From: JAEUOS01 sp964470865
Lineage (GTDB): Bacteria; Pseudomonadota; Gammaproteobacteria; Burkholderiales; JAEUOS01
Reading direction: 5' to 3'
Length of the DNA stretch: 64,000 nt
NCBI GenBank assembly: GCA_964470865.1
Contig: CAYYFR010000006.1
Span: forward strand, 17,749-81,748
A model generated the notes under the pieces. That model was not told the origin of the DNA. It saw only the letters and a program-made list of their open reading frames with translations, and made no database searches. Numbering within the stretch: position 1 is the stretch's first letter; the number at the start of each line of letters is the position of its first letter. Shown here in pieces: positions 16,776 through 25,725 of this stretch. The translations under genes were made by a program, and so were the position numbers.

Positions 16776-17122
16776 TTAGACTGATCAGCGTAGCCATTCT
16801 GGCATTCGCAGCCGGCGGCGCGCATGCGGCGGGCAATGCCGAGCGCGGCAAGCTAAAGGCGCAACAGGTTTGTGCCGCCTGCCACGCAGTCGGCGGCGAC
16901 TGGAACAAGCCATTGCAACCCGAGTATCCGCTCATCGCCGGGCAGCATCGCGATTACCTGGTGACGGTTCTCAATGCATACAAGCAGGGAGACAAGTCGC
17001 TGATCGGTCGCAAGAATGCAATCATGGCCGGCCAGGCGGCGGCGTTGTCGAAGCAGGAGGTCGAGGATATCGCGACGTTCTTGTCCGCAATCCCTGGCCC
17101 GCTGCATGTGAAAAAGCACTGA
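16772..17122 (+). CDS. c-type cytochrome (cytochrome c553-like)
   Basis: A 116-residue periplasmic protein. The signal peptide MIRLISVAILAFAAGGAHA is followed by GNAERGK and heme motif CAACH (Cys34, Cys37, His38). The motif YPLIAGQHRDYLVTVLNAY and the closing DIATFLSAIPG are class I cytochrome c553 marks. The Met in KNAIMAGQAAAL is a likely axial ligand. Translation is coupled to the cytochrome upstream by ATGA. The pair is probably a soluble electron carrier set; its partner is not visible here. Confidence 0.9.
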   Translation: MIRLISVAILAFAAGGAHAAGNAERGKLKAQQVCAACHAVGGDWNKPLQPEYPLIAGQHRDYLVTVLNAYKQGDKSLIGRKNAIMAGQAAALSKQEVEDIATFLSAIPGPLHVKKH

Positions 17123-17201
17123 CCCGGAGCAGGGTCGCACGGTGCCGGAAATCGCAGGCATCCGAGCCGGTTTTTGCAACTGGATTTGACATGGCGAACG
17201 T

Positions 17202-17245
17202 GCACTCGCCGGCGGCTGCCTACGCACTTGCCGGCGGCAGCCTAC
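17202..17245. repeat. 22-bp imperfect tandem duplication
   Basis: Two copies (17202-17223 and 17224-17245) of a unit of pattern gcacNyGCCGGCGGCNGCCTAC differ at two positions. They straddle the stop region of the PP2C gene, in the convergent gap after the cytochrome pair. Probably replication slippage. Confidence 0.6.
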
Positions 17246-18159
17246 TTTACGACGATCTTGTTCGCCTTGTTGATCGCGGTGCGTATTTCGGTGATGGCTT
17301 TTTCGATCTCGTCGTCGGACAGGTAATCGCTTTTCGCAGCTTGCTCGAACCCCTCGATGCGCGACGAAAATCCGTCGATCGGCAGGGTCAAGGTCGAGAC
17401 CGAATCCGGGCCTGCGGTGTCGACTTCGTTCCAGCTCATTGCCACCGTTGTCAGATTGTCGGAAGTCGCGCCTGCGCGCCGCTCAGCTTGGGTCATCAGT
17501 TCCGGCACAGCGCGCATCACGCTGTCGTTCAGGAAGGCGGTGGCGATCAGGCGCGAGGGCAGCGGGCCCCAGACGCCGTCACTGCACAGCATCAGCGTAT
17601 CGCCGGACTGCAGGCGCATGCGCGCCGATACTTCAATCTGCGGCGATATGTGGGCGCCAAGGCAATTGAAAATCTTGTTGCGGTCGGGATGCGCGGCAAC
17701 CGCTTCCTCGCGCACGATGCCCTGCAGCACGAGTTGCTGCACCCGCGAATGATCGCGGGTCTGGTTCACGATCTGTCCGGCGCGAATCAGGTAAGCGCGT
17801 GAGTCGCCGGCGTGCGCCCACCATGTATGGCCGTCCTGCACGATTGCCGCGATGACCGTGGTGCGCGGGGTTTCAAGCAGGGCATGCTCTTCGGCATACT
17901 GCAGGATCGCGGCGTGCGCGCCGTTGAGGCTGTCGTTGAAAAACGCCACCGGGTCGGCCAGCTTCGGGCGTGCTTCGCGCTGGTACTTCTGGCCCACGAA
18001 GTCGACCGTGATCTGCGCTGCGATCTCGCCGTGGAGGTGGCCGCCCATGCCGTCAGCGACTATGATCAGCAGCGATTCGCGTGTAAACACATAGCCCATG
18101 CGGTCCTGGTTGTACTTGCGACCGCCTTTGCGACTCTCCTGGAAAATCGAAAATTTCAT
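17242..18159 (-). CDS. PP2C-family serine/threonine protein phosphatase
   Basis: A 305-residue cytoplasmic metal-dependent phosphatase. Metal-binding motifs are NQDRMGYV near residue 20, IVADGMGGHLHGE, WAHAGDSRAYLIR and CSDGVWG. It lies 12 bp downstream of a Ser/Thr kinase on the same strand, so it is the likely counter-enzyme for that kinase. The family PP2C/kinase pair upstream of yicC is seen in related bacteria, to my knowledge. The C-terminal ~60 residues (after SWNEVDTAGPD) are helical and may be regulatory. Confidence 0.9.
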   Translation of the reverse strand: MKFSIFQESRKGGRKYNQDRMGYVFTRESLLIIVADGMGGHLHGEIAAQITVDFVGQKYQREARPKLADPVAFFNDSLNGAHAAILQYAEEHALLETPRTTVIAAIVQDGHTWWAHAGDSRAYLIRAGQIVNQTRDHSRVQQLVLQGIVREEAVAAHPDRNKIFNCLGAHISPQIEVSARMRLQSGDTLMLCSDGVWGPLPSRLIATAFLNDSVMRAVPELMTQAERRAGATSDNLTTVAMSWNEVDTAGPDSVSTLTLPIDGFSSRIEGFEQAAKSDYLSDDEIEKAITEIRTAINKANKIVVK

Positions 18160-18171
18160 CGTATCGGCTGC

Positions 18172-19152
18172 TTATTTCATCGAGTCGGGTTTTTCGCCAT
18201 CGCGAACCACCGGGCGCGCCAGGTCATCGAACATGCGCTTGAATCCCCCGAGCATGGACGGCCTTTGGGGTTCCGGAATGCGGTTCTCAACGATCGCCTT
18301 CTGCAGGCTGAAGACGCTTTGCGGCCGCTTCAGGTAATCCATTTCGAGGCACCAGTCGATGATCTCCAGAAGGTCCTTGGAATACTTGCCCTTGAAAGTT
18401 TTGACCACCGGCTGCATGCGGTCCTTTTCGAGACGCTGATCCGCTGCCTGCGGAGCCATGCCGGAAAGGCAGGCGAACATGGAAGCGCCGATCGAATAAA
18501 TGTCGGTCCACGGGCCGAGAGTGTCGCGATTCTTGTATTGCTCGGGTGCGGCGAAACCCGGGGTATACATCGGATTGAGTTTCGGGGCGTCGGTGATCAA
18601 GGTCTGCCGCGCGGCTCCGAAATCGAGCAAAACGGGAATGCCGTCGTTGCGGATGTAGATGTTCGCCGGCTTGAGGTCGAAGTGCAGCAGCTTGTTGGTA
18701 TGCACTTCGCGCAGGCCGTTCATCAATTGGACGAAGACGTGCCGGATGAAGTTTTCCTTGATTTCGCCCTTGCGCTGCACGATGTGCTCCTGCAGCGTGC
18801 GCCCGCGCTCGTACTGCATCACCATGTAGACCGTCTCGTTGGCCCGAAAGAAATTGATGACTCGCACCACGTTCGGATGGGAGATTCGCGCCAATGCGCG
18901 GCCCTCCTCGAAAAAGCATTTCATGCCGTAGCGAAACAGGTTGACGTGTTCCGGTGTAATGGTCGGCAGGATCTGACCCTGCCCGCGCAACGAGAGTCCG
19001 GCCGGCAGATACTCCTTGATCGCCACCGGCGAACCGTACTCGTCATAGGCCAGATAGACGATCGAAAACCCGCCGGACGCAATCGGTCGGGCTATACGGT
19101 AATTCTCGAGAATCGTGTTTTCCGGCAACGCCGAATTCGACTGTGCGGCCAT
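18172..19152 (-). CDS. Serine/threonine protein kinase (Hanks type)
   Basis: A 326-residue kinase without membrane segments. The Gly loop is IASGGFSIVYLA, the ATP Lys is in VAIKEYLP, the catalytic loop is HFDLKPANI (Phe replaces the usual Arg of HRD), and the metal loop is DFGAAR. The activation segment ends YTPGFAAPEQY. An 'HFD' kinase may not need activation-loop phosphorylation. An open frame continues upstream to 19446, but that part is antisense to yicC; MAAQSNSALPENTILENYRI at 19152 is the sensible start. It is transcribed with the PP2C phosphatase. Confidence 0.9.
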   Translation of the reverse strand: MAAQSNSALPENTILENYRIARPIASGGFSIVYLAYDEYGSPVAIKEYLPAGLSLRGQGQILPTITPEHVNLFRYGMKCFFEEGRALARISHPNVVRVINFFRANETVYMVMQYERGRTLQEHIVQRKGEIKENFIRHVFVQLMNGLREVHTNKLLHFDLKPANIYIRNDGIPVLLDFGAARQTLITDAPKLNPMYTPGFAAPEQYKNRDTLGPWTDIYSIGASMFACLSGMAPQAADQRLEKDRMQPVVKTFKGKYSKDLLEIIDWCLEMDYLKRPQSVFSLQKAIVENRIPEPQRPSMLGGFKRMFDDLARPVVRDGEKPDSMK

Positions 19153-19246
19153 GTTGCTCGCTGGTACTCCCGGCCTGCTCTTATAATCACAAGTCCTAAG
19201 GTTATTGTAACCAAATTGACTCGCGTCTTCGTCAGGTGATGCTGGT

Positions 19247-20137
19247 ATGACAGGAAGTTTTGGATTGATTCTTTCGATGACCGGGTATGGTGTGGCGACA
19301 GCGGAGTTCACCCACGGTGCGCTGTCGCTTGAGGTCAAAAGCGTGAACTCGCGTTTTCTCGACATCACTTTCCGGATGAACGACGAGATGCGCGCACTCG
19401 AGCCGATTCTGCGCGAACTCATCACCGCATCCGTATCGCGAGGCAAGGTTGAAATGCGACTCGGCTATGCGCGCGACAGCGCGGCCCGCACGGCCCGTCC
19501 GCTGGCGGTCAATGCGATGGCTGTACAACGCCTGGCTGCTGCGGCCGACGAGATCAGACGCCTGCTGCCAGGGGTCCGTGCCCTGGCCACCCGCGAGATT
19601 CTCGAATGGCCCGGCGTGCTCGAGGACGCGAGCCTGGCGCCGGATGCACTGCGCGCCGCGGCGCTGACCCTGGCGCGCGACGCGCTTGCCGAGTTCCGCG
19701 CTTCACGTGAGCGCGAGGGCGGCAAACTCAAGGCCATGCTGGTCGAGCGGGTTGCGGCGATCGAAGCCTGGGTGCGAAGGATTGAGCCATTGCTGCCGCA
19801 GATCGTGGCGGAGCATCACGCCAGGCTCGCCGCACGCCTGCGCGATGCACTGGGCGCAGCCGACGACGAGCGAGTTCGGCAGGAAGTCGCACTCTTCGGC
19901 ATACGCATTGACGTGGCCGAGGAGCTGTCGCGCCTGCATGCGCACCTGGGCGAGGTGAGCCGTGTGCTCGAGGCGGGCGGCGTCAGTGGCAAGCGGCTGG
20001 ACTTCCTGATGCAGGAACTGCATCGCGAGGCCAACACACTGGGCTCGAAGTCGGTATCGCCCGAAGTCTCGGGGTACGCGATGGAAATCAAGATCCTGAT
20101 CGAGCAGATGCGCGAGCAGGTGCAAAACATCGAGTGA
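19247..20137 (+). CDS. yicC: YicC family endoribonuclease/RNA-binding protein
   Basis: A 296-residue YicC protein. Family marks are LSMTGYGVATAEF, LEVKSVNSRFLDI, the middle AVQRLAAAADEIRRLLPG, and the C-terminal GKRLDFLMQELHREANTLGS and EIKILIEQMREQVQNIE. YicC proteins are stress-linked RNases. I keep the ATG at 19247 because AGGTGA lies just upstream; the ATG at 19277 (MTGYG) matches the more usual family start but has no ribosome binding site. Gene order yicC-gmk-rpoZ-spoT is the classic proteobacterial one. Confidence 0.9.
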   Translation: MTGSFGLILSMTGYGVATAEFTHGALSLEVKSVNSRFLDITFRMNDEMRALEPILRELITASVSRGKVEMRLGYARDSAARTARPLAVNAMAVQRLAAAADEIRRLLPGVRALATREILEWPGVLEDASLAPDALRAAALTLARDALAEFRASREREGGKLKAMLVERVAAIEAWVRRIEPLLPQIVAEHHARLAARLRDALGAADDERVRQEVALFGIRIDVAEELSRLHAHLGEVSRVLEAGGVSGKRLDFLMQELHREANTLGSKSVSPEVSGYAMEIKILIEQMREQVQNIE

Positions 20138-20215
20138 TGCCAAAGATGCCTTCGCGTGTTCGACTGCCTGCGTTGCATCCCCGCTGATACGTCATCGGTC
20201 AGCGGATCGGCGCGA

Positions 20216-20836
20216 ATGCTCGGCTCCCTTTTCATAGTCTCGGCGCCTTCGGGCGCGGGAAAGTCGACCCTCGTCAACGCGCTTCTGGCCGAGGATGGGC
20301 AGCTTTGCCTTTCGGTCTCGCACACTACGCGGGCGCCTCGCGGTGCGGAAATCGACGGCCGTGAATACCATTTTGTGACGCCTGAGGTTTTTGTCGCGAT
20401 GCGCGAACGCGGTGAATTCCTCGAAAGCGCGGAAGTGCACGGCAATCTCTATGGCACCTCGCGGCCCTGGATCGAAGCGCAAATCGCCGACGGCCGTGAC
20501 GTGGTTTTCGAGATCGATTGCCAGGGTGCCGAGCAACTGCGCGCGGTTTTTCCCGCGGCGCTTGCCATCTTCATTCTGCCACCCTCGATGAGCGAACTCG
20601 AACGGCGCTTGCGCGGTCGCGGCACCGAAGACGAGGAGATCGTCGCCCGACGTTTGCGCGCTGCCGTACTCGAGATGCGTCGCGCGCCGAACTTCGACTA
20701 TGTTATCATCAACTCCGATCTCTCCGATGCGCTGAAGCGTCTGCAAAGCGTTGTGACCGCTGCCCGTCAGCGAGTCCCCCAGGTCGGCGCCCGCGAACAT
20801 GAGTTGTTCGCGAACCTCAGTATCAACATCATTTAA
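20216..20836 (+). CDS. gmk: Guanylate kinase
   Basis: A 206-residue enzyme that phosphorylates GMP to GDP with ATP. The P-loop is SAPSGAGKSTL (residues 9-19). GMP-binding residues lie in HTTRAPRGAEIDGREYHFV and EHGNLYGTSR-like segments (EVHGNLYGTS), and the lid region is RLRGRGTEDEE. I chose the ATG at 20216 (MLGSLFIVSAPSG) over 20156 because it gives the family length. No clear ribosome binding site is visible. It lies between yicC and rpoZ. Confidence 0.95.
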   Translation: MLGSLFIVSAPSGAGKSTLVNALLAEDGQLCLSVSHTTRAPRGAEIDGREYHFVTPEVFVAMRERGEFLESAEVHGNLYGTSRPWIEAQIADGRDVVFEIDCQGAEQLRAVFPAALAIFILPPSMSELERRLRGRGTEDEEIVARRLRAAVLEMRRAPNFDYVIINSDLSDALKRLQSVVTAARQRVPQVGAREHELFANLSINII

Positions 20837-20847
20837 GCGTCGTCCAC

Positions 20848-21054
20848 ATGGCCAGAATCACTGTCGAAGATTGTTTGCAGAAAATACCCAACCGGTTTCA
20901 GTTGACGCTGGCCGCCACCTATCGGGCGCGTCAACTCGCGCAAGGTGCTACACCCAAGCTCGAAGGCAGCCGCGACAAGCACACGGTGACCGCGCTGCGC
21001 GAGATCGCATCCGGGCATGTCGGCGTGGAGATGCTCAGGCACGTAAAAGCCTGA
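20848..21054 (+). CDS. rpoZ: RNA polymerase omega subunit
   Basis: A 68-residue protein, the normal short beta-proteobacterial length. MARITVEDCLQKIPNRFQL and YRARQLAQG are the conserved N-terminal omega motifs, and HTVTALREIASGHVG follows. Omega binds beta-prime, aids its assembly and forms part of the ppGpp site. It starts 11 bp after gmk and is followed by spoT, linking it to the stringent response. Confidence 0.95.
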   Translation: MARITVEDCLQKIPNRFQLTLAATYRARQLAQGATPKLEGSRDKHTVTALREIASGHVGVEMLRHVKA

Positions 21055-21082
21055 CGCGGACGGCCGGCGCGGTGCGATCCAC

Positions 21083-23332
21083 ATGGAACCCGGCAGGCCC
21101 CGTCTAACGACGCTTGCACCGGTAGTCGATCTGGCTGAAGCGCGCGAGCGGCTCGCGCCGCAGCGTTTGGCCGTGGGCACTGGTGAGCTTTCCAGCAAGG
21201 CCGCGCAGCTGGAGGCTTTCACCGCAAGTCTGGCGTCGTACCTCAAGCCGGCCGACATCGATCGGATCGTCCAGGCTTACGCCTACAGCGAATCCGCGCA
21301 TCAGGGTCAGATGCGCGCCAGTGGTGAAGAGTACATCACCCACCCGCTGGCTGTGGCCACGATCTGCGCCTCCTGGAAACTCGACGTGCAGGCCTTGCTT
21401 GCGGCCCTGTTGCACGACGTAGTCGAAGATACCGGCATCACCAAGGACCACATCGCCGAGCGATTCGGGGCGGCTGTCGCCGAATTGGTCGACGGTGTCT
21501 CCAAGCTCGACAAGATCGAATTTCAAAGTCAGGAAGATGCGCAGGCGGAGAACTTCCGCAAGATGCTGCTGGCCATGGCACGCGATGTGCGGGTCATGCT
21601 GATCAAGCTGGCCGATCGGCTGCACAACATGCGCACGCTCTCGGCTCTCAAGAGCCCGAAACGGCGGCGCATCGCGCGTGAGACGCTTGACATCCATGCG
21701 CCGATCGCGCACCGCCTTGGTCTCAATCAGGTGTACCGGGAACTGCAGGATCTGAGCCTCGCCAACCTGTACCCGCATCGCTTCGCGGTCATTTCCAAGG
21801 CGGTCAAGGCCGCGCGCGGCAATCGTCGCGAAGGCATCGGCAAGATTCTCGAAACCATCCAGCGCGCCCTTCCGGAAACCGGAATCAATGCGCAGGTATA
21901 TGGCCGCGAAAAGCACCTCTACGGCATCTATCGCAAGATGGTCGAAAAGCACCTGACGTTTTCCCAGGTGCTCGATATCTATGGGTTTCGCGTGGTTGTC
22001 CCTGACGTGGCGGCCTGTTATCTGGCACTCGGGGCCCTGCACAGCCTATACAAACCGGTGCCGGGCAAGTTCAAGGATTACATAGCTATCCCCAAGGTCA
22101 ATGGCTACCAGTCCCTGCATACCACCTTGATCGGGCCCTATGGCACGCCGGTGGAAATGCAAATACGCACGGCTGAAATGCATCGCATTGCGGAGGCAGG
22201 CGTGGCTGCGCACTGGCTATACAAAAGCGATGACGCGCCGATCTCGGAAGTGCAGAAAAAGACCCACAAGTGGCTGCAGTCGCTGTTGGACATACAGAGC
22301 AACTCGCGCGATGCGGCGGAATTTCTTGAACACGTCAAGGTCGACCTGTTTCCCGATGAGGTCTACGTGTTCACCCCCAAGGGGCGAATCATGGCCCTGC
22401 CGCGTGGCGCAACGGCGGTCGATTTCGCTTACACCGTCCACACCGATGTCGGCGATCAGACTGTCGGCGTCAAGATCAATGGCGAATCGATGCCGCTGCG
22501 CACGGAATTGAAGAGCGGCGATTTGGTCGAAATCATTACGTCAACCGGGTCGCAGCCGAATCCAGCATGGCTCGGTTTCGTGCGCACCGGCAAGGCGCGT
22601 GCGCACATTCGCCATTACATGAAGACGGTCAAGTACGAGGAGTCCGTGGGTCTCGGTCAGAGACTTCTAGAGCAAGCCCTGCGCACCCTCGGCATCGGCC
22701 AAGGCAGCCTTGATGCAAGTGGCTGGGACAGGATGATACGCGATGCCGGAGCGAAATCACGCCAGGACCTGTATGCGGATATCGGATTGGGCAAGCGTCT
22801 CGCCGCGGTTGTCGCGCGCAGGCTGGCGGCTGCCGCCGGCATTGACAGCGCGGTGGCGGATGGTCGCATCGATGCGCGCCCGGCGCCGGTCACCATTCGT
22901 GGCGCCGATGGCATGGCGGTACAACTGGCGCAATGCTGCCGACCCATTCCGGGCGACCCGATCATCGGCCATATCAGCAAAGCGCAGGGATTGGTGATTC
23001 ACACCCACGACTGCAAGACGATCGCCAAGTCGCGTCGCAAGGAGCCGGACAATTGGGTCGATGTCGAATGGGATCCGGAACCGGACAAACACTTCATTGT
23101 GAGCATTCGAGCGTTGGTGACCAATGGTCGCGGCATACTCGCAAAGGTGGCGTCCGAACTGACCGCCACCGACACCAACATAACAAATGTGCATACCGAG
23201 GACGATGAGACCGGCAATTACGCCATCATGGAATTCGCCATCGAGGTGGCGGACCGGGCCCATCTGGCGCGGGTCATGCGCGCCTTGCGACGCTTGCAGG
23301 AAGTGGTGCGCATCAACCGCATAAAGAGCTGA
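21083..23332 (+). CDS. spoT: Bifunctional (p)ppGpp synthetase/hydrolase (RelA/SpoT family)
   Basis: A 749-residue stringent-response enzyme. The HD hydrolase domain has ALLHDVVEDTGIT (HDxxED) and LADRLHNMRTL. The synthetase domain has YGREKHLYGIYRKM and DIYGFRVVV. A TGS domain runs EVYVFTPKGRIMALPRGAT, and the ACT domain covers the last ~75 residues (VSIRALVTNGRGILAKVASE). An intact HD motif means it can degrade (p)ppGpp, so SpoT-type rather than RelA-only. It directly follows rpoZ. No other relA is visible. Confidence 0.95.
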   Translation: MEPGRPRLTTLAPVVDLAEARERLAPQRLAVGTGELSSKAAQLEAFTASLASYLKPADIDRIVQAYAYSESAHQGQMRASGEEYITHPLAVATICASWKLDVQALLAALLHDVVEDTGITKDHIAERFGAAVAELVDGVSKLDKIEFQSQEDAQAENFRKMLLAMARDVRVMLIKLADRLHNMRTLSALKSPKRRRIARETLDIHAPIAHRLGLNQVYRELQDLSLANLYPHRFAVISKAVKAARGNRREGIGKILETIQRALPETGINAQVYGREKHLYGIYRKMVEKHLTFSQVLDIYGFRVVVPDVAACYLALGALHSLYKPVPGKFKDYIAIPKVNGYQSLHTTLIGPYGTPVEMQIRTAEMHRIAEAGVAAHWLYKSDDAPISEVQKKTHKWLQSLLDIQSNSRDAAEFLEHVKVDLFPDEVYVFTPKGRIMALPRGATAVDFAYTVHTDVGDQTVGVKINGESMPLRTELKSGDLVEIITSTGSQPNPAWLGFVRTGKARAHIRHYMKTVKYEESVGLGQRLLEQALRTLGIGQGSLDASGWDRMIRDAGAKSRQDLYADIGLGKRLAAVVARRLAAAAGIDSAVADGRIDARPAPVTIRGADGMAVQLAQCCRPIPGDPIIGHISKAQGLVIHTHDCKTIAKSRRKEPDNWVDVEWDPEPDKHFIVSIRALVTNGRGILAKVASELTATDTNITNVHTEDDETGNYAIMEFAIEVADRAHLARVMRALRRLQEVVRINRIKS

Positions 23333-23545
23333 GCGCGGCAACAGTCTTCAAGAAGTCGCGTAGGGCGTGATCGGGGGATTCGCAAACGAAACTTCGCGAT
23401 GGCCGATCTGTGCGGGACCTTTTCATGCCTGATCAGCACGTACCTGTATCAGACCAGCGGATGCGCACTGCGGAATCCGGAAATCCGGCGATTCCACAGT
23501 GCGCAAAAACTTCATACGCCAATGACTGGCTTGCTCGGTTACATT

Positions 23546-24523
23546 TCAGGGCAGCAGAACCGTCGAACCGGTGGTCTTGCGGCCTTCCAGATCGGCTTGT
23601 GCCAAGCCGGCATCCTTGAGCGCATAGCGATGATTGATGTTGACCTTGACCTGGCCGCTCGCCACCACGCCAAACAGGTCGGTGGCCATGCTTTCCAGGC
23701 GGGCGCGCTCGGCCACGTAGGTCATCAGCGTCGGCCGTTGCACATAGATCGAGCCCTTTTGCGACAGCACGCCCAGATTCACCGGCGGCACCGCGCCCGA
23801 TGCGTTGCCGAAACTGATCATGTAGCCGAGCGGACGCAGACAATTGAGCGAGCTGTCCCAGGTATCCTTGCCAACCGAGTCATACACCACCGGCACGCCT
23901 TTGCCGCTGGTGATTTCCTTGACCCGTGCCGTGGTGTCTTCACGCGACGTGACGATGGTGTGCGTGCAACCGTAGGCGCGCGCGACCTCTGCCTTGGCGT
24001 CGCTGGATACCGTGCCGATTACGGTCACGCCCAGCGCCTTGAGCCACTGCATCGCGAACAGGCCGACGCCGCCGGCGGCCGCCGTCCAGAGCACGGTATC
24101 GCCCGCCTTGACCGCATAGGACTGCTTGATCAGGTACTGCACCGTCATCCCTTGCAGCATCATGGCCGCGCCCTGCTCGAAGCTGATCGCCTCTGGCAGC
24201 TTGACCAGCACGCCGGCCGGCATCACCCGCGCCTCAGCATAGGCGCCATTGCCGCCACCGGCATAAGCCACTCGATCACCGACCTTGACATGCGTTACAT
24301 CGGCACCGACCGCTTCAACCACCCCTGCACCCTCGGAGCCAAGCCCTGCGGGCATTGAAGGTGACGGATACAACCCGGTGCGAAAGTAGATGTCGATGAA
24401 ATTCAGGCCCACCGCGTGGTGCCGAACCCGAGCCTGGCCGGGACCGGGATCGCCGACTGCGACTTCTTCCCAGACCAGAACTTCCGGTCCGCCGTTCTTG
24501 TGGATACGAATCGCCTTGGGCAT
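23546..24523 (-). CDS. NADPH:quinone oxidoreductase (zeta-crystallin type)
   Basis: A 325-residue medium-chain dehydrogenase/reductase with no structural zinc. The N-terminal GGPEVLVWEEV and FIDIYFRTGLYPSP are typical of quinone oxidoreductases (QorA). The NADPH Rossmann motif is AAAGGVGLFAMQWLKALG. It reduces quinones with NADPH, probably as detoxification. AAGGAG lies just upstream of the ATG. It is convergent with spoT across 213 bp that contain no gene I can see, and divergent from the chalcone-isomerase-like gene. Confidence 0.9.
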   Translation of the reverse strand: MPKAIRIHKNGGPEVLVWEEVAVGDPGPGQARVRHHAVGLNFIDIYFRTGLYPSPSMPAGLGSEGAGVVEAVGADVTHVKVGDRVAYAGGGNGAYAEARVMPAGVLVKLPEAISFEQGAAMMLQGMTVQYLIKQSYAVKAGDTVLWTAAAGGVGLFAMQWLKALGVTVIGTVSSDAKAEVARAYGCTHTIVTSREDTTARVKEITSGKGVPVVYDSVGKDTWDSSLNCLRPLGYMISFGNASGAVPPVNLGVLSQKGSIYVQRPTLMTYVAERARLESMATDLFGVVASGQVKVNINHRYALKDAGLAQADLEGRKTTGSTVLLP

Positions 24524-24631
24524 GTGTTGCTCCTTGAAAGGGATGAAAAAACGAAAGGCGCAGAGAATACCACCGTGCGACCGGGTTCACGGCATAATTG
24601 TCGGTACAACGCATACCCATGGAGACAGCAA

Positions 24632-25210
24632 ATGAAACTCGCATACTTGTTTGGAGTGGTGGCGCTGGTCTGCTGCAGCGCGGGCGCACACGCGGTCGAA
24701 GTCGGCGGAGTTGCGGTAGCCGATACGATCAAGCTTGGCGGCGCCGATCTGGTGCTCAATGGCGCCGGAATCCGTACCCGGGCGGTTTTCAAGGTGTATG
24801 TCGGCGCCCTCTACCTGACCGAGAAGAAATCGGCGGCTGCCGAGGCGATGGCGCAGCGCGGTCCCAAGCGCGTGGCCTTGCACATGCTGCGTGACCTGAC
24901 GGCCGAGCAACTCGGTGGCGCCTTGAACGACGGCCTTGCAGCCAACCTGTCGGAGGCTGAGCGCACGCAGTTCAAGTCGCAGATTGACGAACTCAAGGCG
25001 ACCATGGATGCGGTTGGCGCAGCCAGGGAGAAAAGCGTGGTCACGCTCGACTACCTGCCGGACGCGGGAATTCGCATCGCCATCGACGGCGCGACGCGCG
25101 GCAAGTCGATTGCGGGCGAGGAGTTTTACCGCGCCTTGCTGAAAATCTGGCTAGGCGACAAGCCCGTGGATCGCGCCCTCAAGGCAGGCATGCTCGGTCA
25201 GCCTTCCTGA
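24632..25210 (+). CDS. Periplasmic chalcone-isomerase-like protein
   Basis: A 192-residue exported protein. The signal peptide MKLAYLFGVVALVCCSAGAHA is followed by a chalcone isomerase-fold domain: GAGIRTRAVFKVYVGALYL, KRVALHMLRDLTAEQL, and SIAGEEFYRALLKIWLGDKP. Bacterial members of this family are mostly of unknown function and lack flavonoid-isomerase activity so far as known. GGAGAC lies 6 bp before the ATG; a longer open frame from 24416 lacks a signal. It is followed after 26 bp by ogt on the same strand. Confidence 0.85.
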   Translation: MKLAYLFGVVALVCCSAGAHAVEVGGVAVADTIKLGGADLVLNGAGIRTRAVFKVYVGALYLTEKKSAAAEAMAQRGPKRVALHMLRDLTAEQLGGALNDGLAANLSEAERTQFKSQIDELKATMDAVGAAREKSVVTLDYLPDAGIRIAIDGATRGKSIAGEEFYRALLKIWLGDKPVDRALKAGMLGQPS

Positions 25211-25236
25211 CCGAAGCGACATCGCGATCAAGGTTC

Positions 25237-25725
25237 ATGGCAACCGATCTGCGCTTTGATGCCGTAGTGCGCGCGCCATTTGGCGGTATTGGCGTACGCG
25301 TGGCCGACGCTGGCGTGACAGAGCTGGTTTATGTGCCGCCTTCGGTTAAGCCACAGGCCGCCCAGGCCGGACTCGCGCGCATAACGGCCCTGCAGATTGA
25401 GGCTTATCTGGCCGACGCCGCATTTTGCTTTAATCTGCCGGTAGCGCCACGCGGCAGCGCATTCCAGCTAAGGGTGTGGGACGTGATCAAGGCTATTCCT
25501 GCCGGGTCGACCTTGACTTACGGTGAAGTCGCGCGCCGCATCCGCAGCGCGCCACGTGCCGTCGGTCAGGCCTGCGGCGCCAACTGGTTTCCATTGGTGG
25601 TGCCGTGTCATCGGGTACTCGCCGTCGGCGGCATCGGCGGCTTTGCCCGGCATGACGGCGGTGGCTTTCATCTTGATGTCAAGCGCTGGCTGCTGCGCCA
25701 TGAGCGAGTGCCCGGCTATGCTTGA
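25237..25725 (+). CDS. ogt: Methylated-DNA-[protein]-cysteine S-methyltransferase
   Basis: A 162-residue DNA repair protein. The active site PCHRVL has the methyl-accepting Cys124, followed by GGIGGFARHDGG. The preceding AIPAGSTLTYGEVARRI and PRAVGQACGANWFPLVVPCH complete the DNA-binding helix-turn-helix and active-site region. It removes O6-alkyl groups from guanine in a single suicide reaction. It overlaps the xerD start. Confidence 0.9.
   Translation: MATDLRFDAVVRAPFGGIGVRVADAGVTELVYVPPSVKPQAAQAGLARITALQIEAYLADAAFCFNLPVAPRGSAFQLRVWDVIKAIPAGSTLTYGEVARRIRSAPRAVGQACGANWFPLVVPCHRVLAVGGIGGFARHDGGGFHLDVKRWLLRHERVPGYA

Noticed and set aside
17812..19239. 475-codon plus-strand open frame across the phosphatase and kinase genes
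   Set aside because: Antisense to two well-supported genes and not similar to any domain I know.
19152..19446. N-terminal extension of the Ser/Thr kinase (98 residues)
   Set aside because: It lies antisense to yicC, is not kinase-like and the ATG at 19152 begins right before the kinase domain.
23333..23545. Possible RNA gene between spoT and quinone oxidoreductase
   Set aside because: No tRNA cloverleaf or clear terminator hairpin could be recognised by eye.
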